A stretch of 36,522 bases of DNA from Methyloprofundus sp. (GTDB lineage: Bacteria > Pseudomonadota > Gammaproteobacteria > Methylococcales > Methylomonadaceae). Where the stretch lies: NCBI GenBank assembly GCA_028599115.1, contig JAQRMR010000099.1, forward strand, positions 78,652-115,173, in the 5' to 3' direction. The position numbers were made by a program, and so were the translations under genes. The stretch's first letter is position 1. Each line of letters starts with the position of its first letter. Shown here piece after piece: positions 33,325 through 36,522 of the stretch. The notes beneath the pieces are model-generated. The model had not been told where the DNA came from and did no database searches. It saw only the letters and a program-made list of their open reading frames with translations.

Positions 33325-33888
33325 ATGACTCAACAATCACCCGAAACATGGCTTAATGATCATGGCGACTTGTTATATCGCTACGCCTTATTACGCGTAC
33401 GTTCAGAAACAACGGCGGAAGATTTAGTGCAGGAAACTCTACTAGCTGGGTTTTTATCGTGGGATAAATTCACCGAAAAATCCAGTGTTAGCACTTGGCT
33501 AGTCGGTATTTTAAAGCACAAAATTGTCGATCATTTTCGTAAACATCGCCATGAAGTTAAACAAGTACAAGCAGATGAATTAGCCGATGATATTTTAGCT
33601 TACCAGTTTGATAGTGAAGGTCACTGGCAAGTTGATTTAGTCGAGTGGGACACGCCTGATACACAGATGGATCAAAAACAATTTTCCAAAGTTTTTAAGC
33701 TGTGTATTTCACGCTTACCACAACGCATGGCTGATTTACTTTTTCTACGCGCTATTGAAAACGTGCCTATGGCTGAGTGTTGTGATTTATTAGGCTTTGA
33801 ATCAGATAATCAACTTTGGGTCACACTATCACGGACTCGGGTAAAACTAAGACAGTGCTTAAATACGCACTGGTTTGAACAAGGATAA
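33325..33888 (+). CDS. ECF sigma factor (TIGR02943-like)
   Basis: This 187-residue sigma-70 family protein has region 2 (about 12-80) with LLYRYALLRVRSETTAEDLVQETLLAGF and the DHFRKHRH end. Region 4 (about 125-180) has LPQRMADLLFLRAIENVPMAECCDLLGF helix-turn-helix character. I chose ATG 33325; a TTG at 33316 is less likely. Such sigma factors accompany zinc-finger anti-sigma genes and DUF692/DUF2063/DoxX modules, as here, and relatives respond to metal stress. The anti-sigma gene follows after 4 bp. Confidence 0.88.
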   Translation: MTQQSPETWLNDHGDLLYRYALLRVRSETTAEDLVQETLLAGFLSWDKFTEKSSVSTWLVGILKHKIVDHFRKHRHEVKQVQADELADDILAYQFDSEGHWQVDLVEWDTPDTQMDQKQFSKVFKLCISRLPQRMADLLFLRAIENVPMAECCDLLGFESDNQLWVTLSRTRVKLRQCLNTHWFEQG

Positions 33889-33892
33889 AGCA

Positions 33893-34150
33893 ATGCGCCA
33901 CTGTAAACAAATTGTTGATTTAGTCTCTCAAGGGATGGAATCTAAGCTTCCCTGGTCCATCCGTATGGAAGTAAAAATGCATCTGCTGATGTGTAAAAAC
34001 TGCTATCGTTATGCAAAACAACTTAAATTCATGCAATCTGAACTCAAGACAATAGAGAATAATATTGCTGATACCGCCTTAACGGAAACGGCTAAAAAGC
34101 GCATTCAACAGTCTTTAAAATTAGCCATTCACGAGACCTCTAATGATTAA
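33893..34150 (+). CDS. Zinc-finger (zf-HC2-like) anti-sigma factor
   Basis: This 85-residue cytosolic protein has the zinc-binding anti-sigma motif H-x3-C-x2-C as MHLLMCKNC (about 33-41), with an upstream Cys near residue 4 as a possible fourth ligand. No membrane helix is present, so it is a soluble ZAS-type regulator that probably senses redox or metal state and holds the sigma factor. AAGGA at 33881-33885 supports the ATG at 33893. Its end overlaps the doxX start (ATGATTAA). Confidence 0.8.
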   Translation: MRHCKQIVDLVSQGMESKLPWSIRMEVKMHLLMCKNCYRYAKQLKFMQSELKTIENNIADTALTETAKKRIQQSLKLAIHETSND

Positions 34151-34740
34151 TTTTTTCATGCAACTACAAACTAAACTTTCACTCATCCAAAAAGCTGATT
34201 TTTTTAGCGCCTTTAGCCTTACGTTTATACCTTGCCCCTATTATGTGGATGGCAGGGACAAATAAAATGAATGGCTTTGAGAGCACCGTTGCTTGGTTTG
34301 GCAATGCTGACTGGGGATTAGGCCTTCCTCTTCCTACCTTACTTGCAGGGCTTGCGACTGGTACTGAAGTATTAGGTGCCATCTTTTTATTGGTTGGCTT
34401 TGCTGTCCGCTGGATTTCCATCCCATTACTGGTCACTATGATAACCGCCGCCATTACCGTTCACCTGAAAAATGGCTGGCTGGCAATTTCTGAAGGAACG
34501 GGTTTCTTTGCTAGTGAAAGAACAGCTGCTGCGGCTGAGCGCTTAAATGTCGCCAAAGAAATTCTTCAACAGCATGGTAACTATGAATGGTTAACGGAGC
34601 ATGGTAACTTTGTTATTTTGAATAACGGCATCGAATTTGCCACAACTTACGCCATTATGCTGTTAGCCTTGATATTTTTAGGCGGCGGTCGCTACATTAG
34701 TGTTGATTACTGGATTAAACAGAATATGCAAAATAAATAG
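34143..34740 (+). CDS. DoxX family membrane protein (GigT-like), frameshifted in a T7 run
   Basis: The main frame encodes a four-helix DoxX protein, including LAGLATGTEVLGAIFLLVG and IPLLVTMITAAITVH. Its only in-frame ATG (34243) lies inside the first helix. Upstream in the same frame FLAPLALRLYLAPIMWMAG completes that helix but has no start. The natural start, ATG 34143 (MINFFMQLQTKLSLIQKAD), overlaps the anti-sigma stop and is one base out of frame. Removing one T from the seven at 34199-34205 joins the two exactly. So it is either a base-calling error, a slippage site or a real mutation that leaves a shortened product from 34243. DoxX proteins accompany MNIO modules. Confidence 0.75.
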
Positions 34741-34809
34741 TAAGGTTTCAACAACTACCGACTGAAGAATCTTTATTACACTTATAGCCATAAAAATGTA
34801 CACCAGTGC

Positions 34810-34864
34810 TTTTAGCAAGTTTATCCAGCCTTTGCTAAAATGCTCCTTATTCAATCGCTATAAT
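34810..34864 (+). promoter_or_regulatory. Candidate operator and -10 element upstream of the DUF692 gene
   Basis: TTTTAGCAA (34810-34818) and its exact inverse TTGCTAAAA (34832-34840) form a 9-bp dyad with a 13-bp centre. TATAAT follows at 34859-34864, 31 bp before the DUF692 start. No good -35 box sits at standard spacing, so an activator or alternative sigma may be needed. It suggests separate transcription of the DUF692/DUF2063 pair. Confidence 0.3.
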
Positions 34865-34895
34865 ATCAATCACGACTACTTTCAGGTAAATCATC

Positions 34896-35744
34896 ATGCA
34901 ACACACACGACATTTAGTTGATGGCGCAGGGCTTGGATTACGCCGCTCTTTTATTGAACAAGCCATTGCTAAACCGCTAGATAACGTTAGCTTTTATGAA
35001 GTCGCACCTGAAAACTGGATGACGCTAGGCGGCAAACTAGGCAAGCAATTTCGCAGTTTAACAGAACGTTACCCCTTTGTTTGTCATGGGCTTTCTTTAT
35101 CTATTGGCAGCTCTGATCCTTTAGATGAAGAGTTTGTCAAAAATCTCAAAAGCTTTATGCAAGCGCATAAAATCAAGTTTTACAGTGAGCACCTGAGTTA
35201 TTGTAGCCATAACGGCCATCTTTACGACTTAATGCCCATTCCGTTTACCGAAGAAGCCGTGCACCATGTGGCACAACGTATTCAGCGTGTGCAAGATATT
35301 TTGGAGCAAAAAATTGCGATAGAAAATGTCTCTTATTATGCGGCACCAGGGCAAGAAATGTCGGAGATAGATTTTTTTAATGCGGTAGTTTCAGAAGCTG
35401 ATTGTGATGTATTGCTTGATGTGAATAATATCTATGTCAATAGCATTAACCATAACTACAATGCCGAAGAATTCTTACGCGCCATCCCTGCTGAACGTAT
35501 TAGTTATGCGCATATTGCCGGGCATTATGTAGAGGCTGATGACTTTTTAGTAGACACCCATGGGGCTGATATTATTGACCCTGTATGGGATCTATTAAAT
35601 AAAGCCTACGAACTTTATGGTGTCTTTCCTACGCTTTTAGAGCGTGACTTTAATATTCCTAGTGTTGCTGAATTAAGCAAAGAAGTTAGCATGATAAAAA
35701 GCATTCAAACGGCTTGGTCTAAGCCTGCAAAATTAAGCGCTTAA
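34896..35744 (+). CDS. bufB: DUF692 multinuclear non-haem iron oxidase (MNIO), BufB/GigA-like
   Basis: This 282-residue TIM-barrel enzyme keeps the whole MNIO metal-ligand set: His64 (CHGLSLSIG), Glu98 and His99 (SEHLSY), Glu143 (IENVSYYA), Asp175 and Asn177 (DVNNIY), His206 and His210 (AHIAGH), Asp219 and His221 (DTHGAD) and Glu248 (LLERD). Family members use two or three irons to oxidise Cys residues of small precursor peptides, as in methanobactin and bufferins. The following DUF2063 gene is the usual partner, and DoxX plus sigma/anti-sigma neighbours match buf/gig modules of metal stress. No precursor peptide gene is visible in this window. Confidence 0.88.
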   Translation: MQHTRHLVDGAGLGLRRSFIEQAIAKPLDNVSFYEVAPENWMTLGGKLGKQFRSLTERYPFVCHGLSLSIGSSDPLDEEFVKNLKSFMQAHKIKFYSEHLSYCSHNGHLYDLMPIPFTEEAVHHVAQRIQRVQDILEQKIAIENVSYYAAPGQEMSEIDFFNAVVSEADCDVLLDVNNIYVNSINHNYNAEEFLRAIPAERISYAHIAGHYVEADDFLVDTHGADIIDPVWDLLNKAYELYGVFPTLLERDFNIPSVAELSKEVSMIKSIQTAWSKPAKLSA

Positions 35745-35745
35745 T

Positions 35746-36483
35746 ATGGACTTTAAAAACACACAAGCTGAGTTCTCTGCTTATATTCGTAACCCGGCTA
35801 ACAAGCCTTGCCCTAGCGATGTAAAACCTGAACGTATGCAGGTTTATCGTGAATTATTTTTTAATAATATCGAGGGCTTTTTATCCAGTAATTTCCCTGT
35901 TTTAGCTAGTTTATTTAGTAAAGAAAAATGGCTGACTCTCGTCCAAGAGTTTTTTGAACAGCACCCTTGTACGACACCCTACTTTGCAGAAATTCCTGAA
36001 GAGTTTTTGCTTTATTTACAAAATGAACGCCCTAAAACAGAAACGGACTACCCTTTTATGCTGGAATTAGCGCATTATGAATGGGTAGAAATGGCATTAT
36101 CTGTCTCCACGGAAAATTTACCGCAAGCAGACCAAGTCTCTAATCCATTACAATTAGATAATAAAATTAGCCTCTCTCCCTTGGCATGGCCTTTAGCCTA
36201 TCAGTTTCCTGTGCATAAAATTTCAGCTGATTATTTGCCCTTTCAAACACCTGAAGATGCGAGTTATCTGGTGGTTTACCGCGACCTAGATGATGACGTT
36301 CACTTTATAGAATTAGCAACGATGAGTTTTCAATTATTACAGCCTTTGCAAGAGCAAGGTGTCATTAAAGTTGCTGACTATTTAGCTAAAGTCTTACCTG
36401 AAAATAGCACAGATGTTTTACAAGCAATGGCGCTAGAAGCCTTGCAACAGTTTGTTGATAAACATATTATTTTGCTACATTAA
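35746..36483 (+). CDS. bufC: DUF2063 family partner protein of the MNIO enzyme, BufC/GigB-like
   Basis: This 245-residue soluble protein has an N-terminal DUF2063 domain (about 5-95) with RMQVYRELFFNNIEGFLSSNFPVL and FFEQHPCTTPYFAEIPEEFLLYL. A C-terminal domain (about 140-245) resembles the part that recognises precursor peptides in related proteins. It is thought to deliver the precursor to the DUF692 enzyme. Old annotations call it DNA-binding, which is not supported. It starts one base after the bufB stop, so the pair is translated together. Confidence 0.85.
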   Translation: MDFKNTQAEFSAYIRNPANKPCPSDVKPERMQVYRELFFNNIEGFLSSNFPVLASLFSKEKWLTLVQEFFEQHPCTTPYFAEIPEEFLLYLQNERPKTETDYPFMLELAHYEWVEMALSVSTENLPQADQVSNPLQLDNKISLSPLAWPLAYQFPVHKISADYLPFQTPEDASYLVVYRDLDDDVHFIELATMSFQLLQPLQEQGVIKVADYLAKVLPENSTDVLQAMALEALQQFVDKHIILLH

Positions 36484-36522
36484 GATTTATGCTTTAATAA
36501 GCACTCTGCTAATAATAGGCCT

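Noticed and set aside
34741-34895. Possible bufferin precursor gene before the MNIO gene
   Set aside because: Every frame in this gap was too short and lacked Cys pattern or signal peptide.
1-36522. tRNA, rRNA, CRISPR, insertion sequence or phage genes
   Set aside because: No repeat-spacer array, transposase motif, rRNA-like block or recognisable tRNA cloverleaf was seen; a tRNA scan was not possible here.

Overview
The window comes from a gammaproteobacterium with an AT-rich genome, estimated by eye at about 40% GC. Several gene neighbourhoods are typical of that class: ygfB-pepP-ubiH-ubiI transcribed away from a TIGR02449 gene, zapA and 6S RNA; yqgE-ruvX-pyrR-pyrB-pyrC'; and a DUF3450/TtpC/ExbB/ExbD/TonB/TPR energy-transduction operon. 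The overall protein flavour suggests a Methylococcales- or Thiotrichales-like organism, but no methane-oxidation gene is present and the order is a guess. Almost all of the window is coding. No tRNA, rRNA, CRISPR array, transposase or phage gene was found.

Layout. 1-1535: two tandem, closely related DUF5765-type membrane proteins, the first cut by the window edge. 1672-6531: a TonB2-type operon with overlapping or nearly touching genes. 6528-9771 (minus): ilvA, kdsD, kdsB. 9929-15829 (plus): a lipopolysaccharide block of two glycosyltransferases, waaA, a WaaL/Wzy-type ligase or polymerase, and msbA. With kdsD and kdsB this covers Kdo supply, Kdo transfer, core or O-chain assembly and lipid A flipping. 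15996-27883 (minus): a dense run of UPF0182, LOG-family protein, a broken cytochrome c gene, pyrC', pyrB, pyrR, ruvX, yqgE, ubiI, ubiH, pepP and ygfB, given in map order. 28019-28725 (plus): a TIGR02449 coiled-coil protein, zapA and 6S RNA. 28838-33098: a small Cys-containing hypothetical, a DUF481 outer-membrane protein with a long coiled-coil insert, an HdeD-like protein, a PIG3-type quinone oxidoreductase and a glutaredoxin. 33325-36483: an ECF sigma factor, a zinc-finger anti-sigma factor, a DoxX protein, and a DUF692 (MNIO) enzyme with its DUF2063 partner.

The most interesting part is the right end. Sigma, anti-sigma, DoxX, DUF692 and DUF2063 together resemble the bufferin (buf) or gold-induced (gig) metal-stress modules, in which an MNIO enzyme modifies cysteines of a small secreted DUF2282-type peptide. 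No precursor gene is visible here, so it is either outside the window, supplied in trans or lost.

Two genes have one-base shifts in homopolymer runs that separate a good start from the rest of the reading frame. One is the small cytochrome c lipoprotein (A6 run, 19742-19747 minus) and the other is DoxX (T7 run, 34199-34205). Base-calling errors are the simplest explanation, but slippage-prone genes or true decay remain possible. Other notable points are a PyrC homologue that has lost its metal-binding His-X-His pair, the odd DUF481 architecture, and a 116-bp element with 10-bp perfect terminal inverted repeats between the glutaredoxin and sigma genes.
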